A DNA stretch of 64,000 nucleotides from Paratrimastix pyriformis (taxonomy: Eukaryota; Preaxostyla; Paratrimastigidae): the NCBI GenBank assembly GCA_027972325.1, contig JAPMOS010000037.1, positions 1 to 64,000 of the forward strand, given 5' to 3'. The first letter of the stretch is position 1. Every line of letters begins with the position of its first letter. A program made the position numbers and the translations under genes. The notes under the pieces are model-generated. The model had not been told where the DNA came from and did not search any database. It was given only the letters and a program-made list of their open reading frames with translations. This document shows positions 41,776-53,301 of the stretch, in pieces.

Positions 41776-44700
41776 TGGATGGTGGTGGTGGTGGTGAATG
41801 GTGATGGTGATGGTGATGGTGATGGTGATGGTGATGGTGATGGTGATGGTGGCGGTGATGGTGATGGTGCCGGGGCAAGCGGACCGTTGCCCAGGATGGT
41901 CGCCGTCCGGGTGGCGCGGGCGCTGGCGTCGACGGCTGCCTTGAAGCGGCCCAGCAGGTCGCCAACATCCCCCTGCGGCTCTGCCGGGAGGGTGGTGGCG
42001 GTGGTGAGTGGTGAGTGGTGGGTGAGTGGTGTGGGTGGAGCAAAGGGACTCAGTGGTGGGTGGTGGGTGGTGGTTGCCGGACCGACGAAGAGGGCCTTGC
42101 GGGCCTGGAGCTGGCCCCAGATGCCGGCCTCGCGCCAGCGCCCGATGAACTTGGCCAGCATCCCGTAGCTCGGGAAGAAGCAGAGCATGCCTGGTGGGTC
42201 CCCCGGGGGGAATGCCGACATGCAGAGGGATCGGATGAGTGCCGGGGAAGCAGCCTGCACACTGTCTTCATCGCTCATCGCCGCCACCCCATCGCCACCA
42301 CCCTTCGCTCATCGCCATGCGGGTGGCGGGAGACCGACCATGGGGGATGGCGGCAGCCAGCTGGAGGATGGTCTCCCCGATGCCGTCCTGGACCTGGGGC
42401 TGGTCGGCCTTGCCGTGGGTCGTGTTGATGGGCGCCCGGCGGGTGTCGTTCCGGATGGCCCCGATCCAGACCTGCAACAGGCCCCGCGGGTGTGTGTCGT
42501 GTGTATGTGTCGTGCGTGTGTGTCGTGTGTGCGTGTCGTGTGTGTGCGTGCCGTGTGTGTGTGCCGTGTGGGTGCCGTCTGTGTGCCGTCTGTGCCCTGT
42601 GTCGTGTGTGCCCTGTGTCCTGTCTGTCATGTCATACGTGATCGTCGTGCGCGTCACGGATCTCGTGCCGCCCTGTCCGTGTCCGTGTCCTCGTGGATCC
42701 GTGTCGCGCCACCACCGCGGGGGATTCCCACCAACTGGGAGGAGTTGGGTCGGGGGGCTCGGGGTGTGGCTCGGGGACCTGGTCGCGGCCGATGACGTGG
42801 TCGGCCTCGAGCTGCAGCGGGAACTCGGCGTCCAGCTCCGAGGAGAACGAGTCCAGCGGCGAGAGGTCCCCCCCCCCCCCCCCCCCCGCCCCCACCCCCC
42901 AGATCACCCCGGCCGCCGCCACAGCCCACATGAGCGGCGGACATGAGCGCCCAGGCAGGCGGACAGGTCGAGCACCAACATGTGCCAACATGCGCCAACA
43001 TGCGCCAACATGCACCAACATGCGCCAATATGCACCAACATGCACCAACATGCACCAACATGCACCAACATGCACCAACATGCACCAACATGCACCAACA
43101 TGCACCAACATGCTGGCCAGTAGTGGCGGCGGGGTGGCGGCGGGGTGGCGGCGGGGTGGCGGCGGGGTGGCGGCGGGGTGGCGGCGGGGTGGCGGCGGGG
43201 TGGCGGCGGGGTGGCGGCGGGAGCGTACCGGATGCGAGGATGACCGAGCGGGCGGCGCGGAGGGCCTCGAAGGCGATGGCCGGGCTGAGGGAGAAGATGC
43301 TGATCTGGGGCACCAGCACGTCCCGGGCCCGCCAGTCGGCGGCCTTGGTGAGGACCATCTCGTAGCCGGGCGCGTGCCGGTAGCCCTCGGTCATCAGCAG
43401 CAGCAGCACATTCAGCAGCCCTGCGCACACACGGGGCAGGTGGGCGGCGGGGCCGTGGATGCGGCGGGTGGGCGGGTGGGGAGGGTGGGGGGCAACCCGC
43501 AGAGGAACATCCATCCCAGGGGGGCACAGGGGCATCCATCCCTGGGGAGGCTCGGCTTGTTCGGGAGGCGGCGGGCGGACCTTCGAGCAGGGTCACCGTG
43601 GGCGGGCTCAGGTCCAGGGCTATGGCCATCCCCACCCCGGGCAGCAGAGGCGGCGCCGACCCCCCAGCCAGAGCGGAAGCAGCATGAGGAAGGTGCGGCC
43701 AGGAATGGGGTGACGGGTGCACGGGGGGCCACTGGCGCCATTGCGGGGACCGTCCCCCCCCCCCCCCATTTCCTCCCGGGGACGGACCGATTGCCTTCTT
43801 GCTCGCGTTTCCGGCCCCCGCGCCCCTCCTCCTCGGCCTCCTCGGCCTCGTCATCGTCACCATCGTCACCATCGCCATCATCCTCGCCCCCGCCCATCTG
43901 CCCGTCCACCAGCCGTGTGGCAGCCCTGCCGGCACCCCTGCCACCCCTGCCACCCCTGCCACCCCTGCCACCCCTGGGGCCGCCGGGGGGCGGTGGCGGC
44001 GGCCCGTCGCCCGACTGGGCGGCCACGGCGGCGCTGAGGTCGCCCACGAGCTCCTTCAGGGGGCTCAGCTCGGCCGCCGTCTGGACGCCCGCCCGCTGCA
44101 CCAGCGAGACGAACTCCAGCCCGGCGATGCTGCGCCAGCATGGTGGGCCGATGGCGGGCGGATGGTGGGCGGATGGGGGGGGGGGGGGGGGGGGGAGGGG
44201 GGGAGGAGGAGGAGGAGGAGGAGGGGGGACGGCTCCATCGGGTTGTGGGGGATTGTGGGGGGATTGTGGGGATTGTGGGGATTGTGGGGAATTGTGGGGA
44301 ATTGTGGGGAATTGTGGGAATTGTGGAGGTGGTGGCCGTGGTGGCCGTGGTGGCCGTGGCTGCGGACTTGCAGTATGTTTTCTGGCCGCCGATGGAGCGG
44401 ATGTTGTCCCGGGCCCAGCCGGCCACCGTCTGGCAGATCTGCAGGTCCACGCCGCCGCGAGCACGGAGGAGGGCGGGCGTGTGCTTGTGCGTGCGGGAGG
44501 GACGAGGGGAGGGGGGGAGGGGAGGGGGAGGAGGAGGGTGTGGCGGACCTGAGCATGGCCTCGTAGCGAGGCTCGCGTCGATGGGCGGGGCCCGCGGACA
44601 GCGGCTCGAGCTCCCGGGCCGCATCTGTGGGGATGAGGAGTGTGTGTGTGTGATGGGGGGGGGGGGGGGGTGGAGGGGCGAGGGATGCGGCCAATCGGGG

Positions 44701-46578
44701 GCGGATGGGGTGGGACGACGGCATCCGCGAAAGAAATGGTCCCCGTGGGATCGAGGGCGAGGGCAGGCAGCAGGGCATGGGGGGTCTGGCAAGGGCAGGG
44801 GGCGGACCCTCGAGGAGGCGCAGGTCGAAGTGGTAGCTGGCCGCCTCCCGGCTGGCGTCCTCGATGTTGCCCCCAAACCACCGCGCCCACCCACGCAAGC
44901 CATGAGACGCGAGCCGCGACGGCGACCGGCCCTCCGCCCCCGCTCACCACCCCCACCCCCATTGACCGGCCCCTGCCCTTCCGGCCCCCTCCTCCTGCCC
45001 CCGCTGTTCCTGGCCGGGGTGGCCACGGACTGTGCCTCGTCGAAGATCAGGACGGCCTCCTTGATGGAGATGGCCATCGCGGCCCGGATCTCTGCCCGAG
45101 TTGGTGGGGGCGGGCGGGGTGGGCGAGTGGATGGACGGGTGGCGGGGCGATCGATGAGGAGCCTGCTGCAACGGGCGAAGAGGCGGGCGGGCGGGCGGGC
45201 GGGCGGGCGGGCGGGTGGGTGGGTGGGTGGCGGGCGGGGGTGTGGGATGTCCAGCCGTCCCCACCACGGACTGGGGTCGAGCAGGTAATTGTACGGGCAG
45301 ATGATCAGCTCGGCCTCCAGAGCCAGCTGGCGCGCCGCGAAGTACGGGCACCCTGCAGGGGGGTGGTAGGGAGCGCGCATTGGGACATAGGTGTGGTGGT
45401 GGGGAATGGGGGACAGGCGGCACCGGGGGGGAGCAGACCCCAGTGGGCCTTGCCCTGGGAGACCAGGGCCTCGATGTCCCAGCAGTGCTGGGTGAAGGTG
45501 GGCATCCCCGCCAGCCGGACGGCTCCCCGGTGGTAGCGGCACTTGTGTTCGGCCAGCAGCCGCTTGCTGGGAGGGCCGGGGTGAATGTCGACAGCGGGAT
45601 GGTGGGTAGCGCCGGGGGAATGTCGACCACGGAAATGAGCGGCGGGTGGGGGGCGGCGGCGGAGGCTGTGTGGGACATTCCCATCCCACGAGCACACGGA
45701 CGGGTCGAAGCGCCGGGGGAATGGGGCGGACCATTCGACGCTCTTGTTCGGGCGCCCCGAGACCAGCGGGTTGATGCAGTAGTGCTCTCGGCTAGGGCCG
45801 ACACCGACAGTGCCCCGGCGGTGAGTCGATGTGCGACCGGGGGGAACTCCGACAGACCTCCCCAGGATGCACATCCTCGGGTTGTATCCGCTTCGCTTCA
45901 GCTCGCGAACTACCTGAGCCACTTGGGCTGGGAGGGCGGGGGGGGGGGGGGGGGGCGGAAGTCAGTCAGTCGTCGGACGACTCGATGCCAGGAAAGACCG
46001 TGTGTCCGGGTAAGGTAATAAATCTAGACGAGAGAACCCGACATCCATCAGTGAGTGCAGGTGCAGGACCCGGGGGACGACAGACCTGCGGAACACGGGG
46101 AGGCCGGGATGATGGCTTCGGTTCCTTTTTTGCCTTTCTCTTGGGGCCATGCCCGGTCTTGCGAACGTCAGCCAAAAGTTCAATCCCTTCTTCGTCGTCT
46201 AAAAAGAGCTTGAGGTGGTCGTTCCCAGCCTGTCAGACCGTCCCAGGTCGGATCGGCGTCTTCGATATCAATGGGTGCTGTCTCTTCTTCTACCGAGGCG
46301 GGGGGTTTCTCGGCAAGGAGGAGTGATTTCATATGTGCCTGCCAAGCCAGTGAGGCGCAGAGGATCGCCATTGTCTTCCCGCTTCCTAGCCGCCAAAACG
46401 CAATCAGAGAGAATGGAAACGCACACTGACCAGTTGGAGATTCAAGAAGGACATTGCAATGCCGAGCGAGGGCCTTCAACATCCGGTCCATCAGTGACAT
46501 CTGTGCCGGGTACGGCTGATAGGGAAAATTGACAGAGAATCCTGAAATCTGCCTTGTCACTCCATGCGAACTGGACAT
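39950..46578 (-). CDS. BRIP1: FANCJ/BRIP1-like Fe-S superfamily 2 DNA helicase with DEAQ box
   Basis: FANCJ unwinds DNA 5'-3' in cross-link and G-quadruplex repair. The start is ATG at 46578. The Q-motif exon has [19 protein letters not shown], and a 45-base intron splits Walker A, giving [19 protein letters not shown]. Intron 45567-45731 (GTCCGC) restores [19 protein letters not shown]. With [10 protein letters not shown] and [11 protein letters not shown] this supplies the four Fe-S cysteines. Then come [25 protein letters not shown] (DEAQ at 45030-45041 instead of DEAH), [16 protein letters not shown] with [68 protein letters not shown] and [16 protein letters not shown], ending with [14 protein letters not shown]. 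Motif order matches FANCJ. There are about twenty exons, with introns full of simple repeats. It diverges from the MAK-like gene, with 171 bases between the ATGs. Confidence 0.87.
40466..40543. repeat. (GAT)n trinucleotide, about 26 copies, helicase intron
   Basis: A pure GAT/ATG run lies next to the exon [12 protein letters not shown]. It produces spurious poly-His and poly-Asp frames. Confidence 0.95.
40818..40890. repeat. (CTGTGGG)n heptamer, about 10 copies, helicase intron
   Basis: A pure 7-bp array, followed by four copies of a 17-18 bp GGGGCTGGAAGGCGCG unit up to about 40955. Confidence 0.95.
41170..41292. repeat. (GGGGCA)n hexamer, about 20 copies, helicase intron
   Basis: The array lies between the exon with LLFAVCRGK and the exon with [11 protein letters not shown]. 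Confidence 0.95.
41694..41866. repeat. (GAT)n then (GGTGAT)n, helicase intron
   Basis: A GAT run of about 25 copies is followed by a GGTGAT hexamer run, in the intron next to the exon [11 protein letters not shown]. Confidence 0.95.
42966..43225. repeat. (ACCAACATGC)n 10-mer and (TGGCGGCGGGG)n 11-mer arrays, helicase intron
   Basis: About fourteen copies of a 10-bp unit are followed directly by about nine copies of an 11-bp unit, upstream of the exon SVILASGT in plus coordinates. Both units differ from a multiple of three. Confidence 0.95.
44245..44330. repeat. (GGGGATTGT)n repeat, helicase intron
   Basis: About nine imperfect copies of a 9-10 bp unit lie near the exon with GQKTYCK. A G run (44170-44195) lies just before it. 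Confidence 0.9.
45180..45232. repeat. (GGGC)n then (GGGT)n, helicase intron
   Basis: About nine GGGC tetramers pass into GGGT copies, between the exon with YNYLLD and the DEAQ exon. Confidence 0.95.
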
Positions 46579-46749
46579 GACAATACCAAAATGTCAACTT
46601 TTGGTGTCACAAATCTTTGTTTCTGTGACAGAGGACGCAGTGTTCTGTCTGGCTCTTTCAAAGCACAGTCGACAAGACCTCAGGGAAAGCGGTCGCAGGA
46701 AAAAAACGGCTTTTGGTGCGGCGTTCGGGCGGTCATCGTTCCGGTATTT
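46579..46749. promoter_or_regulatory. Divergent promoter region, helicase and MAK-like kinase
   Basis: Only 171 bases separate the two outward-facing ATGs. The sequence is lower in GC than the genes and has no clear TATA box. Confidence 0.5.
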
Positions 46750-48588
46750 ATGAACCGCTACAAGATCATCAAGCAACTTGGCGATGGGACCTACGGCAGC
46801 GTGATCAAGGCTGGTCTGCATCTTCGACTTGCACAAAATGAGTTCTTTGTAGTAAATAAAATGAACGGCGAGATCGTGGCAATTAAGCGTATGAAGAAAA
46901 AGTTTTTTTCATGGAATGACTGCGTCAATCTTCGCGAGGTTAAGGTCTTCCTTCCGAAGCCCGCGTGCGCCTCTGATCCCCCCTTCTTTTACAGTCGCTC
47001 AAGAAACTCTCGCATCCGAACATCGTCAAACTCAAAGAGGTCATTCGGCAGAACGACGAACTCTTCTTCGTCTTTGAGTACATGGACGAGGTCTATCCCC
47101 GCTTGTTTCTTTGTCCGAGTCCTCCCCGTCGGCCACTAGAACCTGTATCAAATGATGAAGGAGAGGGAAAGGCCCTTCCCCGAGACCAAGATTCGGAACA
47201 TCATCTACCAGGTCCTCCAGTCTCTTGCCTATATGCACAAACACGGCTTCTTCCACCGGTCTGTCAGCCTTCTGTCGGTGGACCCCATCTGATTTCCTGC
47301 CCGCTCCCACGCCCACCGTCCCCTGTTCTGCAGAGATATCAAACCGGAGAATCTGCTCTGCACTCGAGGTCTGGTCTTGTTGCTCCTCCGCGCCCAGCGA
47401 TACGAGTCGTGTCTGTTAGATACTGTCAAGCTGGCCGACTTTGGTCTCGCTCGCGAAATCCGTTCCCTTCCCCCATACACGGACTACGTTTCCACGCGAT
47501 GGTTCGTCGTCACTCGCGTTTCCTCGTTGTCGTTACCAGACCCCCAGGTACCGCGCACCTGAGGTCCTGCTGAGGGCCCGCCGTTACAGCAGCCCGATCG
47601 ATGTGTGGGCTGTTGGATGCATGATGGCAGAGCTGTACACAATGCGAGCCATCTTTCCAGGTTCCAGTGAGGTTTGTCAGAGGGGACCCTTTTTCCCTGC
47701 CATGGCTGCCTCCACCCACCCCTGCTCCTATCCCTCCCGTATGCAATAATTGTTGTCTTCTTTCCAGATCGATGAGATCTACAAGATCGTCCAAGTGCTC
47801 GGGACACCCGGGGAAGGCAATTGGCCCGAGGGTCTCCAGCTGGCCCATACCATGAAAATTCGCCTTCCCCAATGCCCCCCAGTTCCCCTTGCTACGCTCA
47901 TCCCGACTGCGAGCCCTGAGGCTCTTGAACTGGTCTGCGCCTCCCATCGAGCCAGCATTTGTGTGACATTGCCACCGCCAGATGATTGCCTTGCTGAAAC
48001 TGGATCCCAGCCAAAGGCCCTCCTGCAGCGAGGCCCTTCAGTTTCCCTACTTTCAGATGTTCGCCTCAGCCCAGGTCTGGTTTTTCTCGATCGTCGCCAC
48101 TTGTTCATCTCCTCCGGTTTTAGCCGCCTTCGAACGAGTGTCCTTCACGTCTGTCGGGCTGTCGAGGCCGCTCATTGATCTTTTTTTGGGTAGTCCCTCC
48201 CTCTGTCCGGCCACCGCAACAACAGCAGGGTCCTCCTGGAGAGGGCTCCGTGCCCACGGTGACGGTCAACCTTCCCCAACTTCCCCACCGCCCACCGCAA
48301 CCCCCTTCTGTCGGCCGTGGGCAGGCCGCTGAGTTCGACCACACCCCAGGGAACACCCCCATACCGCAGGCTCATCGTTCCGCCGCCATGCTGCCCCTTC
48401 TTACACGCGCCCGCTACCTCCCGGGCATTCAAAGTCCGTGTATGCCTTCGCCACCTTGTCCGAACGTCTTTTGTATTTGGGCAGAGCCCGATGTAGGATC
48501 ATCCGCACCATCAGCCCCGCCCAAGGCCTCGGGGCTCGTCAGATTGCCGCCCTCCAACTACCCGATGGACACGCGTTTCCGTGGTTGA
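46750..48588 (+). CDS. MAK: MAK/CILK1-family ciliary protein kinase
   Basis: MAK, CILK1 and the LF4-type kinases control cilium length. The start is ATG at 46750 ([18 protein letters not shown]). A 39-base intron (46814-46852, GTCTGC) joins SVIKA to [18 protein letters not shown], giving the VAIK lysine. Later exons read [56 protein letters not shown] (catalytic loop), [48 protein letters not shown]-like [14 protein letters not shown] and [16 protein letters not shown]. The TDY activation motif (47479-47487) is typical of this family. The tail after 48056 is Pro/Gln-rich and includes RYLPG; the stop is TGA at 48586. Five or more introns are short (about 40-110 bases). Confidence 0.9.
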
Positions 48589-48746
48589 GTTGACACTCTT
48601 ATTTTTGCTGCCATCCCCGCTCAAGAACGAAAAAACCCAGCTCAGGGGAAGAAGAGCCGGAGAGGGAGAGGGAGAGGGAGGGAGAGGGAGAATCGCCAAC
48701 TACTCACATCACCTCTGGTCATACAAACGGTATGCGCAGCGCCACC

Positions 48747-50166
48747 TCACTGCGATGCCGCGGTTGGCACGGCATCTGCAGGGGCAACCTCGGCGGGCGC
48801 GGGCGCGGGGGCAACCTCGGCGGGAACGGGAGGAACGGGCGCAGCGGCAATGTCGGCAGCAGGGGCAGCAGGGGCGGGTGCAGCAGGGGCCGGGGCTGCG
48901 GGGTCCGTGACCATCGGAACATCACCCACCTCGGGGACGCTGGTGGCGGGCTGCGAGGGCGGTGGGATCGGGGGCGCCGCAGCGGGGGCGGTTGCAGTTG
49001 CGGTTGCAGTTGCGGTTGCTGCTGCGGGGGTGGGATGCGAATCCGACCGGGTGCGGGTCGGAGGCGGCTGCGAGATGGCAGCCAGCGATTCCATGATGAA
49101 CGACCGCTGCTGGCGCTGTGGAGGACGAAAAGAAAGAAGAGCCGCAACACGGAAGTTGAGGGGCGCGAAGCGGGGAGCGGGGTGACAGAGGGATGGAGGG
49201 GACAGACGCAATGGGATGGACGGGACGGGACGGAGGAGGAGGAGGAGGAGGAGGAGGAGGGGGGGGGGGGGGGGGGGGCGACCATGCTCTCCACGAAGCT
49301 GGGTTTGAACTCTTCGAAGGAGATGCGCCCGTTGCGGTCCTTGTCGTACTTCTTGAAAATCCTGTTGTGGAGATGGGAGGGGCGGAGGATGCGGTCAGAG
49401 ATGGCGACGGATGGGGGGGGGGGGGGGAGCCGCATCCGGACTGCTTCACCTGCTGCTCGATGGCCTGGCATGTGTCGGTACGCGCCTCGTCCAGGGCCGA
49501 CTTGACTAAGCCAGGCTTGTGGATGCTCTAAAAGGAAGAGATGGCGCATCAGCACTGGCGCAGAGCGGGGCAACAAGGACAACGACCGACCATCTTCGCC
49601 AGGGAGCGCTCGGCCGAGATCTGGGCCATCTTGACCGAGCTGCGCACGGTGAGCCACAGTGCTTTGGTCAACTCCTCCTCCGTGATAAATCCGTCGTGGT
49701 CGACATCGGCAGTGTTAAACGCAACTGGCAGAAAGTCGTGAGATTATCCATCCTTCAAGAGAACTATATCAGACTTCGCGCTTGGTAATGGTCGTCTCCG
49801 TGGATGAAAAACGTCAGGCCAAGCATCACTTCGCGGAAGTCGATTTGACCGCTCCCTAAAGGAACTGCTGGAAGAGGGCAGTTGGGAATTGGGATAAAGA
49901 CCGTTGCTGTCAAACATGGAAAAGAGTTTTCGCAGCAAGATCTGGTCTTCAGAGAAAAGCTCCGAGTGCGATTGCAAGAAAGGATTCCCGTAACGTTCCC
50001 CGGCACGGAGGAGAATCCGTCTGAAGCCATTGAGATCGACGGCCGATCCAGACTGTGAAACTGCCATAAAATCCGCTTCAAGTGACTTGATGTCTGTGGG
50101 AGAGAAATTCAGGACAGCATCCCAGCTAAAGTTTGGGGCTGCGGGGCTGGAAGAACTCTGTCCCAT
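48747..50166 (-). CDS. EF-hand calcium sensor with N-myristoylation motif, calcineurin-B-like
   Basis: Such proteins bind Ca2+ and regulate partners such as phosphatases or exchangers. The start is ATG at 50166 (MGQSSSSPAAP), a good N-myristoylation signal (Gly2, Ser6). Three EF-hand loops are seen: FDSNGSGQIDFREV (after a short intron), ADVDHDGFITEEEL (about 49720-49680) and YDKDRNGRISFEEF (about 49355-49310). An earlier degenerate hand near AVSQSGSAVDLNGFRRIL gives the four-hand layout of calcineurin B. The C-terminal tail, unlike calcineurin B, is a Pro/Ala/Thr-rich extension of about 110 residues (with ATATATATA) ending at 48747. G runs at 49259-49280 and 49415 are in introns (sense C). 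A calcineurin-A-like phosphatase lies 25 kb away. Confidence 0.78.
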
Positions 50167-50284
50167 GTGGTTAACACGAGACTGACTGACTGACTGGTGG
50201 TGAATTCTATAACCCTTTGGTACTTGTCGCTCGAATGAAATTTTACAGGACACTCGAAAATAACGAGAGCGTGCGGCCTCAGTG
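50167..50284. promoter_or_regulatory. Divergent promoter region, EF-hand protein and Cys-rich protein
   Basis: There are 118 bases between the outward-facing ATGs, AT-richer than both genes. It contains a short GACT repeat at 50178-50192. Confidence 0.45.
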
Positions 50285-52904
50285 ATGCACCTCGCAGTTG
50301 TGCTCTTGTTGGCTCTCATACATGGAGCATTCTCGATCCCGATATCTTCTCGGTACGTTCCTGCTTCGCCTGCGGGCTTGGGTCCTGTGGTGCGAACAGC
50401 CGAAACTGTTGCTCGTTTTGCAGGTGCCGCACAATCCAACCAGCAACTTCTTCCGCCAGGTGCTCTCCCTGGCCCAGTCCTGGCTCCTGGAGCCACTGCT
50501 CCATCGTTCGATGTTTGTGTAGTTGGATGCCGCGACGTCCTGGGTCAATGTCTTGGCGATGTTGATAACACATATTTTGATTGTGTCTGTTTCATTGGCA
50601 ACACTTGTCGAAACCATTTTTTTTTTTCAGATCGAATCGTGCACTTGCGATGATGTCGGATGTTTGAATCTCTGTCGAGGTGCGCGTCGTGTTGCGAAAG
50701 ATTCCTGTCGAATCGGCTTCGACCAATGCGGAGTCTGTTGAGTGACGACATGCACACTGATCCCCGCTGCGCTTCGAACAGGCTCAGTGCGACCTGGACA
50801 CCGGGTGCCGCTGCGAGGACTTGTGCACGCTCGAGCTCGGTCTGTCAGGCCGGAGGGAAAAACACCGAGACGCTGATGACGCTATCAGAAAAATGTCTCG
50901 TGGCTGCCGACATTGATGCCCGCAGCTGCATTCTGGGCTGCTCGACGGATAATTGCCTCCTGCGGTGCCAAGACCGCAAGGATGCAGCCCTCACGGCTTG
51001 CGACAACGTCTGTGCTTTCACCCAGCACACCGCTGTATCGATCACCTCCGTGATAGGGTTTCACCGCCTGCTACGAGGCCTGCTGCCTGCCGACCTTTGG
51101 CGGTTGTGCCCTGGACTGCCAGGCCGACCAGTCGTACTGTCTGAACCAATGCCAGGTTCGCCGCCCTGCCGAGACCTTTGATTCGTGGAGGCTGACTCTC
51201 TTTTTCACTGGGACAGGCAGACTACCTGGACTGCGTCAATGTCCCCGTCGGCGCGCCCCCGCTCGCCAACCGTGGGGAATGTAAGCGATTGCTGCGGCTC
51301 TGCCAGAGCGGGGTCCGTCATCCCTCCCGTCTCGTTCACCCCGGCTGATGCCCGACTGCACCCCCCTGGCCCCTTCCCCCTTGCGGCCCCCAGTGCGGCT
51401 CCGATCTGCAGAACTGCGCCCTCGACTGCGACCGGGACGACACGGGCGTCTGCGTCATCAACTGCCAGAACGCCATGAGGCCCGCCCACCCCACAGCACC
51501 ACACCCACGCGCACAGCACACAGCGCAGGGAGCCCCACACAGAGTGCGTTGACCCTCCATTGTTCCCACGCTGACCCGCCATTGTGTGTTCCCACGCTGA
51601 TCCGCCATTGTGTTCCCGTGTTTTCCTTTCCGTCGACCCGCTGCCCATCTGCCCACCGCCCACTCGTCACCGGAAAGCTGACCCTCCACCTCGCCTGCTC
51701 CTTCCCGGGACTGGCCGGGCAGCATCTGTTTGGACCAGTGCGACCGCGACACGGCCACCTGCATCAGCAACTGCGCCCGGCGGCGGCGGGGCGACCCGGC
51801 CCTGTGCAACGCCCGGTGCAGCGACGCCAAGCGGGCCTGCCAGATGACCTGCGACGCCGCCAACCAGGCGTGCCTCCTCAGCTGCCCCGGCGCCTCGTGC
51901 TCGCTCGACTGCGAGGTCCGCCCCGCCCCTCTGCCGACCCGTCTGGCCCAAGCCCAACAACATGTGCGGATATGACCCAAGGCACGACTGACCTATGGCC
52001 TTCTCTGGGCACATCGACTCATCGCACACGGGTGGATATGACCCAAGGCACGACTGACCGATGGACTTCCCTGGGCACGGCGCGGGGGCGGGCCGGGTCC
52101 AGGCGGACATGACCCAATGCACGACCGACTGCGAGAACGGCTTCCAGGCCTGCCTGTCGGCCTGCGCGTGCAACCTGCAATGCGAGGTGGGCTGCTACCA
52201 GGAGCGCAGGCGCTGCCGCTCGGCCTGCCAAAGTCCGCCCGCCCCCGCCGCCTGTCACGCTCCCCTGGGGTCGGAGCCACCCGGCAGTGGGTGGCCTTTT
52301 CGGTCCCGGGCTGGTATTGCCGATCACCTCCACACCACACCCAGACCTACTCACACCGCCACGCACCCCGCCACGCCCCCCAGCGGACTTCTCCGACTGC
52401 GACACGAGCTGCGACGTGGACGTGGACTCGGTTTGCACCGAGATCTGCAACGAGGCCCACCAGGACTGCCTCAGTCCGCCCTCCATGTCCCCCCCCCCCC
52501 CCCCCCCCCCGCGAGCACCACCACCAACCAACCCTCCTCCATCAACCAACCTGCCTCTCCACCATCCGCCACCCGACCTGGCTCCCCCACGACGCGTGCC
52601 GGGTGGACTTCAGCCACTCGCACACACCCTTCCTGTCCGATTGATCAGTCCCATTGCTCCACACACCCTCCGTCCTCGCTCACCCGCCCCGCCCCGCCCT
52701 GCCCTGCCCTGCCCTGCCCTGCCCTGCCCCGCCCGGCCCCGCCCGGCCCCAGACGCGTGCCAGCTGGACTTCAACCAGTGCAACTCGATGTGCTCCTTCC
52801 CGGCCTGCACCATGCGGTGCGAGCTCAACCAGCGCCGGTGCAACCTGGCATGCGACGACGCCCTCAGCCAGTGCTGCTCCGCCTGCCCCGGCCGGTGCGC
52901 CTAG
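50285..52904 (+). CDS. Secreted modular Cys-rich repeat protein
   Basis: The start is ATG at 50285, and MHLAVVLLLALIHGAFS is a clear signal peptide. The rest is built from exons of roughly 30-60 residues, each with 6-10 Cys in a repeating C-x3-C-x6-9-C-x3-C-type pattern. Examples are DVCVVGCRDVLGQCLG, CTCDDVGCLNLCRGARR, CDLDTGCRCEDLCTLEL, CILGCSTDNCLLRCQDRK, CGSDLQNCALDCDRDD, ICLDQCDRDTATCISNCARR, CSDAKRACQMTCDAANQAC, CTTDCENGFQACLSACACN, CDTSCDVDVDSVCTEIC and QCNSMCSFPACTMRCELNQ, ending CPGRCA and TAG at 52902-52904. I do not recognise the family; an extracellular or lumenal disulfide-rich protein is inferred. Exon edges are approximate. Confidence 0.68.
51971..52072 (+). repeat. 63-bp tandem duplication resembling the next exon start
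   Basis: GATATGACCCAAGGCACGAC followed by TGACC occurs at about 51971 and again at about 52034. The downstream exon begins GACATGACCCAATGCACGAC (about 52107), so these are degenerate copies of the exon edge inside the intron. Confidence 0.8.
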
Positions 52905-53301
52905 GGCCGCTGCTGCAGGCGAGGGTCCGGCAGGGGGATGCCCAGCCGGATGTGCCGATGTGTGGATGTCGAATGTGCCGATGGGCCAATGTGTCAATGG
53001 GCCAATGTGCGGTGGGTTATTCGGGCAAGAAGGCAAGAAGGGAAGGAGAACCACCTCGTGCTGCGGGGGGGGGGGGGGCGGGGGGGACTGGATCTCATCG
53101 CTCGAACGCAATCGGAGATCCGCGGACCCTGGGGCGCCCTCCTCGCCGCCAGGAGACAGCAGAAACGAGCAGGTCAGGCGGGGTGAGGCGTGTGTGTGTG
53201 TGTGGGGGGTGGCGGCTCAGCTCAGCTCAGCTCAGCTCAGCTCAGCTCAGCTCAGCTCAGCTCAGCTCAGCTCAGCTCAGCTCAGCTCAGCTCAGCTCAG
53301 C
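52905..53301. other. Convergent intergenic region with G run and (CTCAG)n array
   Basis: There is a short GTGCCGATG/CCAATGTG repeat at about 52960-53010, a G run at 53066-53085, and about eighteen CTCAG pentamers at 53217-53306. The pentamer array overlaps the stop codon of the metallophosphoesterase gene. Confidence 0.8.

Noticed and set aside
40435-42043. Long minus-strand frames with poly-His and poly-Pro
   Set aside because: They come from GAT trinucleotide and GGGGCA hexamer arrays in introns. The real helicase exons are short and lie between them.
42966-43112. 10-bp array that could be taken for a CRISPR-like or satellite array
   Set aside because: The units are directly adjacent with no unique spacers and lie within an intron. 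It is a simple minisatellite.
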